From positions 1,645,730 through 1,709,729 of the forward strand of contig WNKI01000003.1 in assembly GCA_015350385.1 (NCBI GenBank): DNA of 64,000 nucleotides. The letters run 5' to 3'. Source of the DNA: Aculops lycopersici. Lineage: Eukaryota > Arthropoda > Arachnida > Trombidiformes > Eriophyidae. A model generated the notes under the pieces. That model saw only the letters and a list, made by a program, of their open reading frames with translations. It was not told the DNA's origin and ran no database searches. Positions 19,200 through 29,656 of this stretch are shown piece after piece. How positions within the stretch are numbered: position 1 is the first letter of the stretch; each line of letters opens with the position of its first letter. The position numbers were made by a program, and so were the translations under genes.

Positions 19200-22015
19200 A
19201 TGGCGGCCAAACAAACTTACAATCACAGAAAAGTACCCACTAGTAGTAAAAAGTTGGGAGGCAAACACAAACGCCCATCATGTTTGATATTACCATTGAT
19301 CTTTTCACTTATTTCAGTATCTCTAGTATTCTTTTGTAATACTCTAGCTGATCAAGCTAGCGAACAAACAATTTTCAAGTACAGTGAGCAAGAGAAAACG
19401 ACAGATTATTGGTTGAGATCAGGTAGGCAAGCACTAAATCAGGCTTTGAGGTATCAAGTCAACAACCAGAAGGCCAAAAGCTCCATTATATTCATTGGAG
19501 ATGGAATGAGTTTGAGCACAATTACCGCGGCGAGAATATTGTATGGCCAATTATTAAATAAGAGCGGCGAAGAGGAACAACTATCTTTTGAAAGATTCAA
19601 CAATGTTGCTCTTATCAAAACCTACAATATTGACCAGCAGGTGCCCGACTCGGCGGCCACGGCAACAGCCATCCTCTCCGGTGTCAAGACAAACTTTTAC
19701 ACTCTTGGAGTGAATGCCAATGTTAAATTAAATGAAACAGATTGTTCCAAGATCCAACAAAATCATGTTCACTCCATTATAAAGCAAGCAATTGATGCCG
19801 GCAAATCGACAGGTATCATTACAAATACAAGAATCACCCATGCAACTCCAGCTGCGGCCTATGCGCACGTCTCAAATCGGCGCTGGGAATGCGACAGCTA
19901 TGTACCCTCAAATGTGAATCCAGCTTGCAAGGATATCGCAAAGCAACTTATTGAAGATGAACCAGGTAATAAGATAAACGTTATTATGGGCGGCGGCAGG
20001 CGTTGCTTTTTCGGACCAAATTTTAAGGACCCTGGACCAACGGGTCAGGATGGTATTCGACAGGATGGACGTAATTTAATTGATCAGTGGCTAGAGCAAA
20101 AGCGCTCGAGTAACGAGGGCAACTATGCTTTTGTCAACTCGACGCAAGACCTACGCTCAGTTGTGGCAGAGAAAACGGACTATCTATTGGGTTTGTTTAG
20201 TTACAGTCACATGAACTATGAGGAACTAAGAGATCAAGGGCCTAATGGGGAGCCATCGTTGAGTGAGATGACCGAGGTGGCAATCAAAATTTTATCTAAA
20301 AATCCCAATGGCTACGTGCTACTAGTTGAGGGTGGGCGTATCGACCACGCCCATCATGAAAACGTAGCCGCCGTGGCTCTTCGTGAGACCATAGCTCTTT
20401 CGTGGGCGGTTCAGGCAGCACGTAATATGGTAAATACAAGCAACACCTTGATTGCGGTAAGTATTTGTTTTCGTTTCGTTTCATGTTCATGTGAAAATTT
20501 GTGTGTTTTTTCTTCCTAGACCTCCCTGCCTCCTCTTCTTCATTCATGTGTTGACAGATTTAGATTCAGAGTAGAGTCCAAATCAATTGCGTGAATAAAA
20601 TTTGAACAACGGAATTCAATTTCAGCATATAGAAATCCAAATTTGTTCCATCTCCGCAATGGTTCGACACTTTGACCACCTGCACACCAACAAACATATC
20701 CGGCTATTTACGCTTAGCCAAGCGCATACATAGGCTGGCCTTATTTCACCGGAAACTAACTGAAAAATATATCATTCCCATACATGACAACAATCCCCCC
20801 CCCCCGCTTTCAACTATAATTCGAACACCTTCAACACCAACAAAAACAACTACCACTACTACAACTACCACCACACATGTGCCAAAATGTACAGGTTACC
20901 TCGGACCATGCGCAGTAAGTATAAAGATTTAATTAGATGGCCTATGCGCTTGCATCATCCAGTCGTGTCGAATATATAGTCTGCTAATGTAGCGATGAAA
21001 CAAAGACAGCCCACTACCCAAGGAAGAGTGTCATTTGTTATTAACAGGCTGATTTGGTTGCACCTCCTAACAGGAACAGCGGTTCGCGGTGACTGACCAG
21101 ACAAAGTGGCTTAGGCCATAATTTAATCATCTACCAATCGCTAGCGAATCAATCAAACTAACCTATTTCACAAATTGTTTGCCTCGAACTTTTCTTCCTC
21201 CTTTTTATCTCCCTCTCTCTCTCTCTCTCTCACACACACACCTTCCACCAAACGAACCAACAAACTGACCTTTGATTGTATTCGCGAATCAACGAAAATA
21301 ATGTCAATTCATTTAATCGCTTCCACTACGCGATTTTAGTGCCCTTACAATCAATGGACTAGCGCCGCGTGGTAATCCGATACTTGGTCTGAGTCGCTTC
21401 AGAGAAAATGCAACTCAAATACCCTACACCACACTCATATACGGAAATGGTCCGGGAAACCAGAGACCCCGATTAGATCCAACCATTGGGCCAAATTCAA
21501 CTAGCTCGCCTTATTATGTACAATATGCTGCTATTCATCAAGAGGAGGCATTCCATGATGGTAGTGATGTGGCAATATTTGCCGTTGGCCCATATGCTCA
21601 CTTATTTCAGGGCGTCCAGGAGCAAAACTACATAGCTCATGTGTTTGCCTATGCAATGTGCATTGGCGAGTACACAAAACAAGCTCATTGTTTTAGATCC
21701 CCATCAATTCAAACCAATCTTTACGGCTACGGACAGTCACCGGATGGCGCCGACCAGATAACAGATTCATCAGCCAGACAACTAGGTCACATAACTCAAC
21801 CAACGAGTAGGAATCGCTTGACACCCGATGATTACGGGGGCTGGTCGTCGTCGTCTTCAATGGGCCAGCAAAGGGATCATCAATCCTCTTCCGCCACATT
21901 GACAGCTAGCCACTCGCCTCTAACCTCAATCTTGGCCATACTTGGCATCATGATTTTTCTTTCGCTTCAACTAAAGCAGAGTCAGCGCTCGAGTTACATC
22001 CATCATAGTCACTAG
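19200..22015 (+). CDS. Membrane-bound alkaline phosphatase, three exons
   Basis: Zinc enzyme cleaving phosphate monoesters at the cell surface. My model joins 19200-20456, 20895-20914 and 21340-22015, 650 residues in frame. Both donors are GTAAGT; the acceptors are tgtacag and attttag. Family motifs in order: metal Asp in IFIGDGM; nucleophile Ser in DSAATATA; ITHATPAAAYAH; Glu, Asp and His metal ligands in VEGGRIDHAHHE; VTSDHAH with the Asp423-His424 zinc pair from the 20-nt exon 2; zinc His in FHDGSDV; and the GVQEQNYIAHV block. All metal ligands known in the family are present. The N-terminus carries a hydrophobic segment (about 28-47), the C-terminus another (last 35 residues), the latter a possible GPI-anchor signal or membrane span. 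One family change is Ser for Gly after GDGM. Without splicing, the conserved VTSDHAH block is lost. Confidence 0.92.
20795..20805 (+). repeat. Poly-C tract and Thr-codon-like repeat in intron 1
   Basis: Eleven C in a row, followed within 60 nt by an ACN/ACAACTACC-type repeat. Intron 2 in turn carries a CT then CA microsatellite (21213-21241). Confidence 0.7.
20895..20914 (+). other. 20-nt microexon of the alkaline phosphatase gene
   Basis: Twenty bases between an acceptor (AG at 20893-20894) and a GTAAGT donor (20915). Introns of 438 and 425 nt flank it. It encodes Val-Thr-Ser-Asp-His-Ala plus two bases of the next His codon, and the reading frame closes only if it is included. Asp and His here are the conserved zinc ligands. 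Confidence 0.88.
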
Positions 22016-22952
22016 CTACTGCATGATCAATCGAAGACTATCTCATCCTTTTACTGGAAGTGGATCCATCAATGAACGAGTTGCATCATCAAAACTACTC
22101 AAGGAAAATGGAGCCACGAGCATAGTGACCCAGTCAGAAGGGATTAGTTGTTTGGTCAAGCTTCTTGAGGGAATTCAAAATTTAAGAAGATAATGGTGAT
22201 TCGGGACAAAGAGAGTAGACCAATCAGGGAGTTGGGTAGATAGGCCACAAGATCCTTCTCATGTACAATAGAATATAAGGGAAATATATACTACTACTGG
22301 ACTAGTAGTGCTAGTTAAGTGGTGATATGATCAGTCTAATATTGACGCAATGTGTACAGTGATCAAAAATTCTAGGGTCGGGCCAGGTATAAGCCGCATC
22401 CTGTTGCTTAGAATTGGGCACGCGGTCGGGGACTGCTCCGGCCAATGTGCGTGTTCCGTTGACATATAAAGAATTAACTTGCAAGTTGATTCTCCATGAT
22501 GTTGTGTCTGTGAAAATGGAATCCAAATAAAAAGGATTATGATTTAAATTAAGATTCTAAAGTAAGTGTAGATTCTAACCATCTCTCCTTTCGCATCTGA
22601 ACACACAATTTTACTCGGTCGAATCTCATTGGTTCTAACAAGTCTCTTACCTCTGCCTTTTTCTTTCTCGATTTATATATATATATATATTTATCTATTA
22701 ATAGTCCGTCTGTGTGGATGTACATCTAATTTTGCTAGACTTTACACAGGTAGACAACAAATTTTTATCTTCCCAGGTGTAGCACGTAATTTATGTGGGA
22801 GGATTCGAGCGCTGAAGGTGAGTTCTGTGCGAGCGCTCACAGGTGGCATATCGGATGGCCATTGGACTCTCGGTGGATGCATGTGATCTTATAAGCATGG
22901 AATCTTCGAGTAGAAACTCTTAATACTCTCGCCTGGCTGCCGAGAGATGATA

Positions 22953-22988
22953 ACGACCGACCAGGCGACCGGCTGGCCGGTCGGTCGT
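22953..22988. repeat. Perfect 10-bp inverted repeat, GC-rich hairpin
   Basis: ACGACCGACC and its exact reverse complement enclose 16 bases that can add three or four more pairs. Just upstream, CTCTCG...CGAGAG (about 22926-22946) and CGCCTGG paired with CCAGGCG inside the large hairpin offer a competing fold. Confidence 0.6.
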
Positions 22989-23323
22989 TTGCGACTGTAT
23001 AGCTATCGTGACATCACATCGCCTGGACACGTTGACAATCTACGCGGGTTCGAATCTTCTCGAGCTTCCTAAGATCACCTGACGAGAGTTTCAATTTGAC
23101 TACCAGTTAGTTAGCGTGGCAGCTAGTTCTCTTGGCGCGGGCAGCACTATGGATGACGAGCGCAACTCTTACCTGGACAAGTCTTCGAATGCAACTCGAT
23201 TTGAGCCTTTTCATCGTTGGCTTCGGTAGCATTTAAGAGCAGTAAAACCACTTTTTTATTTCAAGCATCTCATTTACTCTCCATCATCGTCTTACGATGA
23301 AGACCACAATACCACCTTCACCT

Positions 23324-23349
23324 GCACTCACAGGTAGACATGTGAGTGC
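23324..23349. repeat. Perfect 9-bp inverted repeat
   Basis: GCACTCACA and TGTGAGTGC around an 8-base loop, 30 nt upstream of a TATA box. It could be a hairpin or a paired binding site for a dimeric regulator. Confidence 0.5.
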
Positions 23350-23381
23350 TCTCAAAGAGCGCAACTCGCTCTCTAAGATTC

Positions 23382-23389
23382 TATATAAA
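23382..23389 (+). promoter_or_regulatory. TATA box with a downstream mini-ORF
   Basis: TATATAAA. About 35 nt downstream, ATG at 23425 opens a 21-codon frame (Met-Phe-Ala-Phe, eight Ser from a TCC repeat, ten more residues, stop). It may be the promoter of a small or spliced transcript, or an alternative start for the next gene. Confidence 0.3.
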
Positions 23390-23436
23390 ATCGAGTGGAC
23401 AACTTGAAAGTTTGCAGCAACAGAATGTTTGCTTTC

Positions 23437-23460
23437 TCCTCCTCCTCCTCCTCCTCCTCC
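23437..23460 (+). repeat. TCC trinucleotide repeat
   Basis: Eight perfect TCC units. Confidence 0.9.
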
Positions 23461-23792
23461 GACTACTTGAAGTATCTATCCTCCTCGTAACAGGAATTAC
23501 CAAACTAGCTTGACCTCTGGCCTCATCACCTTTGAGACTTTGTCCCGTCATGTGTACGGGTTCTGATTCTCACGTCTTAGTGTTGGTTATACGCTGTCAT
23601 CCCCCATCCAACTCAGACTAGCTGATTCCATCGCGAAGAAATGACTCCTAGTGGTGTCCATCGCCAGCCTCGTGTCACCTTATATCATATAACCATACCT
23701 TTCTATCTTTTTGGCTCTTCTCGAGAGTTGTTGTTGTTGTGGTTGCGGCTGCGGCATTCAGCGAAGTAACTCAGGGGAAAACTCGACTGCTT

Positions 23793-23827
23793 TATAAGAG
23801 GAGTTGACACTTGTTTCCCAATTCAGT
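23793..23827 (+). promoter_or_regulatory. TATA box plus initiator of the Tyr/Ser/Pro-rich secreted protein gene
   Basis: TATAAG at 23793-23798 and the arthropod initiator TCAGT at 23823-23827, with the A about 32 nt from the TATA start. This is standard spacing for a strong, regulated Pol II promoter, about 235 nt before the ATG. Confidence 0.6.
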
Positions 23828-24058
23828 GTTTAATTGAATCTTGATCAGTCAAGTTGAAGTATATTAAATTATTTATTACATCTAACCAAAGCACCAACCT
23901 CTCTATCTCACTAGAAACAGTAAGTTAAGAATACATAAAGTCACATCACAAATAGTCACACATCGATAACTTCTGGTGAAAGCTAACAAACCATTTTTCT
24001 ATCGTTGAAATTCAAACTTCACCTTGTTTCAACTTGTCAACAGGTGAACCAACATACC

Positions 24059-25541
24059 ATGCAGGTTTCACTGATCTTTGCTTTCTTGCTGGTCGCCTCG
24101 GCGGCTTCAGCTTCGTCACAACCCGAGAATGTTCCAGGTAAGTTTGATTGAAACAAACCACAGCAACTGGGACTATCATTTAGTGTTCTTGCTTAAGGAT
24201 GTCTCTTGTACTAACCAAACATGCAATCATCTTTCAGTCGTCGGCCATTCGCCAAGCCAAGTTGTCGCACAACCACCTGTCGCATCAGTTCAACCAGAAG
24301 ATTCAGAGCATTCAATCCAGTGTGAAAATTTCCCCGGCTCCTGCTACTCTCCAAAGGCAGCCCAGTATTCGCCATCAGGTTTGATGCAAGTGATTGGTCA
24401 TGAGCAACAGCCCAACAAGCCAGGCCAATTTGTGCGCAACTACGAGCAATTTGGCCAGCCGGAGTCCGCCTCAATTCCAGCAAATTACAAGCCATTTGGC
24501 TCATGGGGCCTATACATTGGCGGAAACCCAGCCGATGGCTACTACACCAACTACTACAAGGCTCTCGGATCTAGCGTTGAAAAGCAACAGCAATCTGGAG
24601 TGGAACAGGTGAGGCCAGTTGGAGTTTCGCCAGTGGCCAGCCAAACTGCAGCCTTTAGCCCAAGCCTCCGTCAAGCTGGCGGAATTTCCTCGCCATTTGG
24701 CGCGGGCGCAGACTACTACCCATTCGCCTACTCGCCCTCGGACCTATCGGCAGCCTCCCGTTCCTCAGTGGAGCCAGCCGTGCACTCGGCCATTCACTCG
24801 CCAGGTGACTCAAGCTACCTCGCCTACGCCGACTCCTATGCCACCAAGAAGATTGGCTCATCCAATTTTGCTCCCCAAAAAGAGATCAAGTCCGTGGCTC
24901 CAGTTCAACAACAACCATTCCAGCAGGTTCAACAGCAGCAACAACAAGCCAAGGGATACTATGCCGCTTCACCGGAGCCCCTTCGCCACTCGCAATATGG
25001 ACCAGTGGCGCATGTGGTTCACTCTCCAATCGTTGCCTACCAGCCACAGGGACATCTAATCCAACATCACCCACAAATGGTTAGCTATCCAGTGCCAGTT
25101 GGAAGCCAAATCGTCGGCTCGCAGCCAGGTATCGAGGGAGCCTTTTCGCCCTACGGAGTCCACGCCTTCACCAAGTACGCCGTTAAGCCAACAGTCGTCG
25201 CGGGCCAACACGAGCCAAGCCACTACTACTATAGCTACCCAGTTCAAGGAGTTCAAAGCAACTCGAAGCAACACTACCACCAACAACAACAGGTCGCTGG
25301 AGCTCCACACTACTCGCAAGAGCTAGGCTTCTACGGTTACCCAGTCGGTCATTTTCCAGCTTCAGCGCAACCAGTCCACCACCAACAATCACATTCACAA
25401 CCACAACCACAACACGGAGCTCAAAGCCACGCTGACCACCAGCCAGCCGCGCACCAGCAACCACCTGCCTCAGTTGTCGAGGCCTCGGCACCAGAGAAGC
25501 CGGAGGAGAAGCCAGCTGTTGGCGGTGTTGTGCAAAAGTAA
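24059..25541 (+). CDS. Secreted Tyr/Ser/Pro/His/Gln-rich structural protein, two exons
   Basis: My model joins 24059-24137 and 24238-25541 (460 residues). Exon 1 encodes a signal peptide ending around an Ala-Ser-Ala site and stops at a GTAAGT donor. The intron is 100 nt and ends in ctttcag. An early-signal-peptide intron is usual for arthropod cuticle genes. The mature protein has two close cysteines (in QCENFPGSC), a conserved-looking block around SWGLYIGGNPADGYY, many Tyr-Ser-Pro and Tyr-Pro-Val motifs, and a C-terminal part rich in Gln, His and Ala. No chitin-binding R&R motif is evident. The promoter has a TATA box. I infer a cuticle, eggshell or matrix component; the family is not identified. 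Confidence 0.8.
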
Positions 25542-26587
25542 TTTCGCCTCGCCTCACCTCTAACTTTGAAAAAAAGTTGATTCCTAACTTGACCCGATCC
25601 AGTAACATCAAGGAGTTTGAAGGTCGAGCGACACAACAAAAGAGAGACGGAAGATAATGGAACGTTCATTTCAATTAGACGCTCGCAAACAAACAAAAGT
25701 AGACGCACAGAGTCAATAAAGTAAATTAATATCATTTAAAAATTTCGATTACTTCTTGTTGATGCTTTCAAAATCCTCGTTTATCCCCTATTCTATCTAG
25801 TGCTACACTGTTGTTAAACAGATATTCTTCCATCCAATCCATCTACTACTGCAGGCTTGCCATTTGCTTCGAGCGAAACAAATTGAGGCAAATGGCTCGC
25901 TCATAACACTTTTGGTTAGGGGTGGTGGTCGTCGGTCGTTTGGCCTTGTGGTGTGGTCCAGAACAAATTGGCCTAGAGGGTCGGGATTTCGGCCTTTTCC
26001 TCCCCTTGACCAAGCGAGACCACGCATAAAATAAAGATCTGGTCTCTTACACGGAAATTTGCTTCGTAAAACCGCCAAAATTTATAGATTTTATGGAGTT
26101 TGTGATTTACGAACGCATATGTTCGATTTCCTACATACACAGCCAAGACTAAGACCAAGATCAATGGTCATAATCGCGGCCGACCAGACCAAACCAATAT
26201 TCCTGCTTGTAGCGCTCGAATAATGCTTTCGACTATCCGCACTGTATGGGTTGATACGGGGATTTATGCTGCGCGCAGACTTCCCAATGTTGACATGTGA
26301 GCTCGAGCAAAGTCAAATACCGACAGTTGGCTTGCTAGATTCTGTCTCCAAATCGCGATGCCTGGAAGTTATCCCAACTCAATTATTGTGTTTTTACCCT
26401 TCGTTGTCTCCTCATTGAGCATCTACCACTTTTACCAAACTAACTGACACCAAATGATTTGGTAGTTGTGTGATATTTGTAGCGTTATTTAAGAAGAGAA
26501 GTTTTAGTGCAACATCTAAGGAAATTTTTCAACCTTACGACAACAATAACGTCAATTGAAACAACTATTGCGAAAACAACAACAACA
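25542..26587. other. Intergenic, upstream of NIPSNAP
   Basis: Apart from the poly-A signal above I see only short open frames without family features. The last 80 nt hold CAA repeats that look like 5' UTR. Confidence 0.4.
25715..25720 (+). terminator. Poly-A signal
   Basis: AATAAA about 175 nt past the stop of the secreted structural protein. Confidence 0.65.
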
Positions 26588-27689
26588 ATGGCCTTATTCA
26601 ACAACATCGCCAAAGGTATCCCTAGTCTTCTGAATTCAAGCTCAACATTGAGATCCATAGCCATAGCAGGAGCCCAGAAGAATGGTGGATTTGCGTGAGT
26701 ATCATTATCGGCTGGTTTTCTGTCAAGCTTGAGGGAAGGTGCAAGTGCAAGTGCAAGACTAACATGAAAGCTAAACCATTTTTTTTGCTACCCAATATCT
26801 TTCAGATTTTCCTCTACGTCCACCGGCGACAAGGGTCAACAAGGAGCCGGTGAGGAACAGGAGAAACAGGGCTGGTTAGGTAGAGTTTTCTCGCCTAGTC
26901 GCATCCACACAGGCAACGAGCCGCATTCTAGATTACTGTAGGTATATTCCAAGAAGATTAGATCGTGATGATGATGAAAATATAACTAATCGAATGCTTT
27001 TTCATGAATGCAACAAATCATAATCACGCCTTGTTAGATCGGCAACTGAATATATCTATGAAATGCACTACCATGATGCAAAGCCAGAATGTTCAGACGA
27101 TTACATAAAAAAGTATGAGCTGTACTCAAAGGAGGTGGCTAGTAAGACAAACAACAAAGCCGAGCTTGTGGCTTCGTTTCGAGTTGAAGTAGGCAATCAG
27201 GATCAATTTATACATATTTGGCGATACCACGATGGTTACAAGAAGGCCTCTAGTTTACACAAAGTTATTAGATCAGATGAGACTTTGGTTAAGCTAAATA
27301 GAGATCAAATGAAGGATATAGTCAAGCGCGAGACTCAGTTTATGATGTCATTCAGTTTTTGGGACCACCCAAAGCCCCAAGTACACAACTCATTCTACGA
27401 GATGAGATCATATGTCCTGAAGCCAGGCACCATGATCGAGTGGGCCAATGGGTGGTCAAAGGGCATAAAGCATCGTGATAATGCTGTTGCTGGGTTCTTC
27501 TCCCAAATCGGACAACTATATACCGTGCATCATATATGGCGCTACGAGGATCTACAGGTGAGAAAGGATGTTCGAGAGAATGCTTGGCGAAGACCCGGGT
27601 GGGATGAGTGCGTCTCCATAACCGTGCCAAATATAGTCTACCTCCATTCGAGGTGGATGTCACCAAACAGTTTCTCTCCCATCAAGTGA
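26588..27689 (+). CDS. NIPSNAP: NipSnap family mitochondrial protein, three exons
   Basis: My model joins 26588-26694, 26806-26937 and 27038-27689 (296 residues; usual length about 285). The donors are GTGAGT and GTAGGT; the acceptors are ctttcag and cttgttag; introns are 111 and 100 nt. Phases close exactly, so that exon 2 ends in HSRLL and exon 3 continues SATEYIYE, as in the family. The N-terminus is Ser/Ala-rich with few acids, fitting a mitochondrial presequence. Two NipSnap repeats follow; the C-terminal one has the hallmark ELRSY-like EMRSYVLKPGTMIEW and FFSQIGQLYTVHHIWRY. The family sits in mitochondria, where vertebrate members mark damaged organelles for mitophagy; the molecular activity is unclear. 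Confidence 0.92.
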
Positions 27690-27970
27690 TTGAAGTAGAA
27701 TTCTATGGCAATACCAAAGTGCACCGCTAAAAGGTTTGAACAAAGATCATAATCTCGTGGGATGAAGTGTTCGTTAAATATCAATGACGACTATGCACAG
27801 TAAAGATTATTGTCACTCTTTAGCCAAAATTGAACAACCCCAGTAAGTCAATGCGTTTGTGAGATTGAATTTATTTCATTTGATTTGTCGAGGATGATGC
27901 AGTATGTGAAGATGAAGAGTTTGCAGTAGTCATGTCTAGATATGGCAGCGATCATAGTTTCTAGCTACAA

Positions 27971-28354
27971 TCACGCAACGTCCATTGCAACACCGTCGAT
28001 TTGGATAACCTCTGCCTCCTTACCATAAACTCGAGACCTCAGATAGAGGAAAACCTGTTCCTTGACCCATTCGGTGGCATAGGGTATGAACAAATTGGGC
28101 ATCTCGTCCTGGACCTCTAGGCAGTTGCACTCTCCAAAGAATTCGTCTATCCACCTGTCCAAATCGTCGCTAGTGTATGCTATATCTTTGTTGCCTGGAT
28201 CCTCGATGGCCTTAAGGTCTTTCAAGTAAGACTCATAATAGTTGACGAGAACTTTTGACATGCTATCTGTTGTGGTGAATTCATTGAATGATCGTGATGA
28301 GTTTCTATCATCCTTGGCGGACGTCAGTAAGATGTAGCGCTTTTGAGAATTCAT
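27971..28354 (-). CDS. ERH: Enhancer of rudimentary homolog
   Basis: Small nuclear protein that acts as an adaptor in mRNA processing and RNA decay complexes. The 127 residues follow ERH along its length: an N-terminal strand with ILL, the YYESYLKDLK helix, the acidic loop, the DRWIDEF helix, then Y-x-x-x-WVKEQVFLYLR near the end, matching the conserved YNKDWIKEKIYVLLR. It is divergent and longer than the usual 104 residues, with extra residues after the first strand and a 15-residue C-terminal tail. No introns. Its 3' end faces NIPSNAP, with TTTATT at 27870-27875 as a minus-strand poly-A signal. Confidence 0.8.
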   Translation of the reverse strand: MNSQKRYILLTSAKDDRNSSRSFNEFTTTDSMSKVLVNYYESYLKDLKAIEDPGNKDIAYTSDDLDRWIDEFFGECNCLEVQDEMPNLFIPYATEWVKEQVFLYLRSRVYGKEAEVIQIDGVAMDVA

Positions 28355-29274
28355 GGTGGGTTATTGGCGCGTGATTGATTCTAATTATCAGCGATATAAT
28401 AGTTATGTTTTTATGGTGAAGTTGCTTGTTGATATCTATGGATTGTTAATTGGAATTGTGGCTAGCTAATGATATGGAAGCAAAATGTTCGATTGCAAAC
28501 CTTTCGATGCAACATGTTGACAAAATGATTGTTTAGTTTAACTTTCGTCCATGCACTCAACATAGCAGCAACCAGATGAAACTGAACGCTTAATCTACAA
28601 GTTGGTCTCGCGGCTTCGCTCGCGACCTGGCTGGGACTGCGATCCGGCTGGGACTGCGACCTGGCTGGGACTGCGGCCCCCCTGGCAGGGCCGGCGGCCG
28701 TCGCACAAAAAGCGGCAGTCGCACAGAAGGCGGCCGTCGCACATCGGTCGGCGCGCTGCGCGCGAGAAGCGCACCTCCCCGCTGCAGCGCTGCGCGCTGC
28801 TAGCGGCAGCGGCGGCGTGCACGCTAGCGCGCGCGCGCGCGCGGACGCACGCCGCGCGGTTAGGGGGAGTGAATCTTGTCGGGTTTGGAGGTGTGCCTGC
28901 TTTCACTCTTTTAAACCCGCGCAGGCCAATGAGCTGACATTCGTACGACGAGTAGTTGCGGTTGCATCAAATAGTACAGGTTGCTCCGACACACCCACAC
29001 GCTTCGACTTCAATTGGGAGTGATGGGTGCGCAACCATGGTACTGCGCGCGTCTCGCAACTTGCGAAATGCACCACACTTGCCGTTTGTGAGGAGCGGTT
29101 TGCATTGTTGTTGTTGTTGTTGCTTTTGCTGGTTGTGGTACACTCAATGCATGCTCGCCGGCCCGGCGCCTCTAATGTCTTCAGCAATAATGTTTCAGAA
29201 GAGAGTTCATGGTCTCTGCCACATGCGATAAAAACGTTATTCTCTCTGGTCCATTAAACCACTGAAACAGAATC
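28355..29274. other. Intergenic with GC-rich island
   Basis: Sequence between ERH and the transposon. 28600-28870 is strikingly GC-rich, holding minisatellites and a run of alternating GC (about 28826-28842) that could adopt Z-DNA. Open frames over this part are composition artefacts. No gene supported. Confidence 0.5.
28624..28744 (+). repeat. Two adjacent GC-rich minisatellites
   Basis: Three head-to-tail 17-mers GAYCYGGCTGGGACTGC at 28624-28674, then three 16-19-nt units of the type GGCGGCCGTCGCACA at 28693-28744. Confidence 0.85.
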
Positions 29275-29304
29275 TACAGTCGGTGAATTTTATTTTGCGA
29301 ATTT
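29275..29304 (+). repeat. Left terminal inverted repeat
   Basis: Begins TACAGTCGGTGAATTTTATT and continues ten more bases; exact reverse complement of the right end, with TA as target duplication. Confidence 0.93.
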
Positions 29305-29656
29305 GTGTTGTGCGCTCGTCGGCGCGTCGTTCAAAGCTGCAATGCAGCTTTACATTGGATTGGTACGCGTTATCTCGCGTTCGTTTGCACGAGATACAAT
29401 TCGCTAGCGAATTTGGGTTCCGGTTAGCGAATTCTGGTTAGTTTCTGCTTGGTTTTGTTCGCTCGCCATGCTTGTTGCGTTTGTTCGCTCGCCTCGTTCG
29501 CTCTGGCTGGTTGTTAGGTCATTCCTTCATCTTCATTCGACCAGACAACAACAGCATCAGCAACAGCAACAAATTGACGACGGCTTCGGCCGACGAGCAA
29601 CAACAACAACAACAATAGCCAACCAAAGTGACTATTGAAAGGATAAGTAAGTTTCT

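Larger units (their letters stand above)
22016..24058. other. Intergenic region with hairpins and promoters
   Basis: A likely alkaline phosphatase poly-A signal (AATAAA, 22526-22531) lies about 510 nt past its stop. Further on are a TA repeat (22674-22690), two strong inverted repeats and two TATA boxes, listed separately. No long gene seen. Confidence 0.45.

Noticed and set aside
22985..23065. tRNA gene suggested by a GGTTCGAATCT B-box-like match
   Set aside because: The T stem does not pair, and there is no A box or acceptor stem at the right distance.
28595..28937. Overlapping Arg/Ala/Ser-rich ORFs on both strands
   Set aside because: Explained by GC-rich minisatellite units, which leave all frames open.
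29640..29656. GTAAGT before the transposase ATG as a real donor
   Set aside because: No acceptor inside the element that would keep the transposase frame; the ORF is complete without it.
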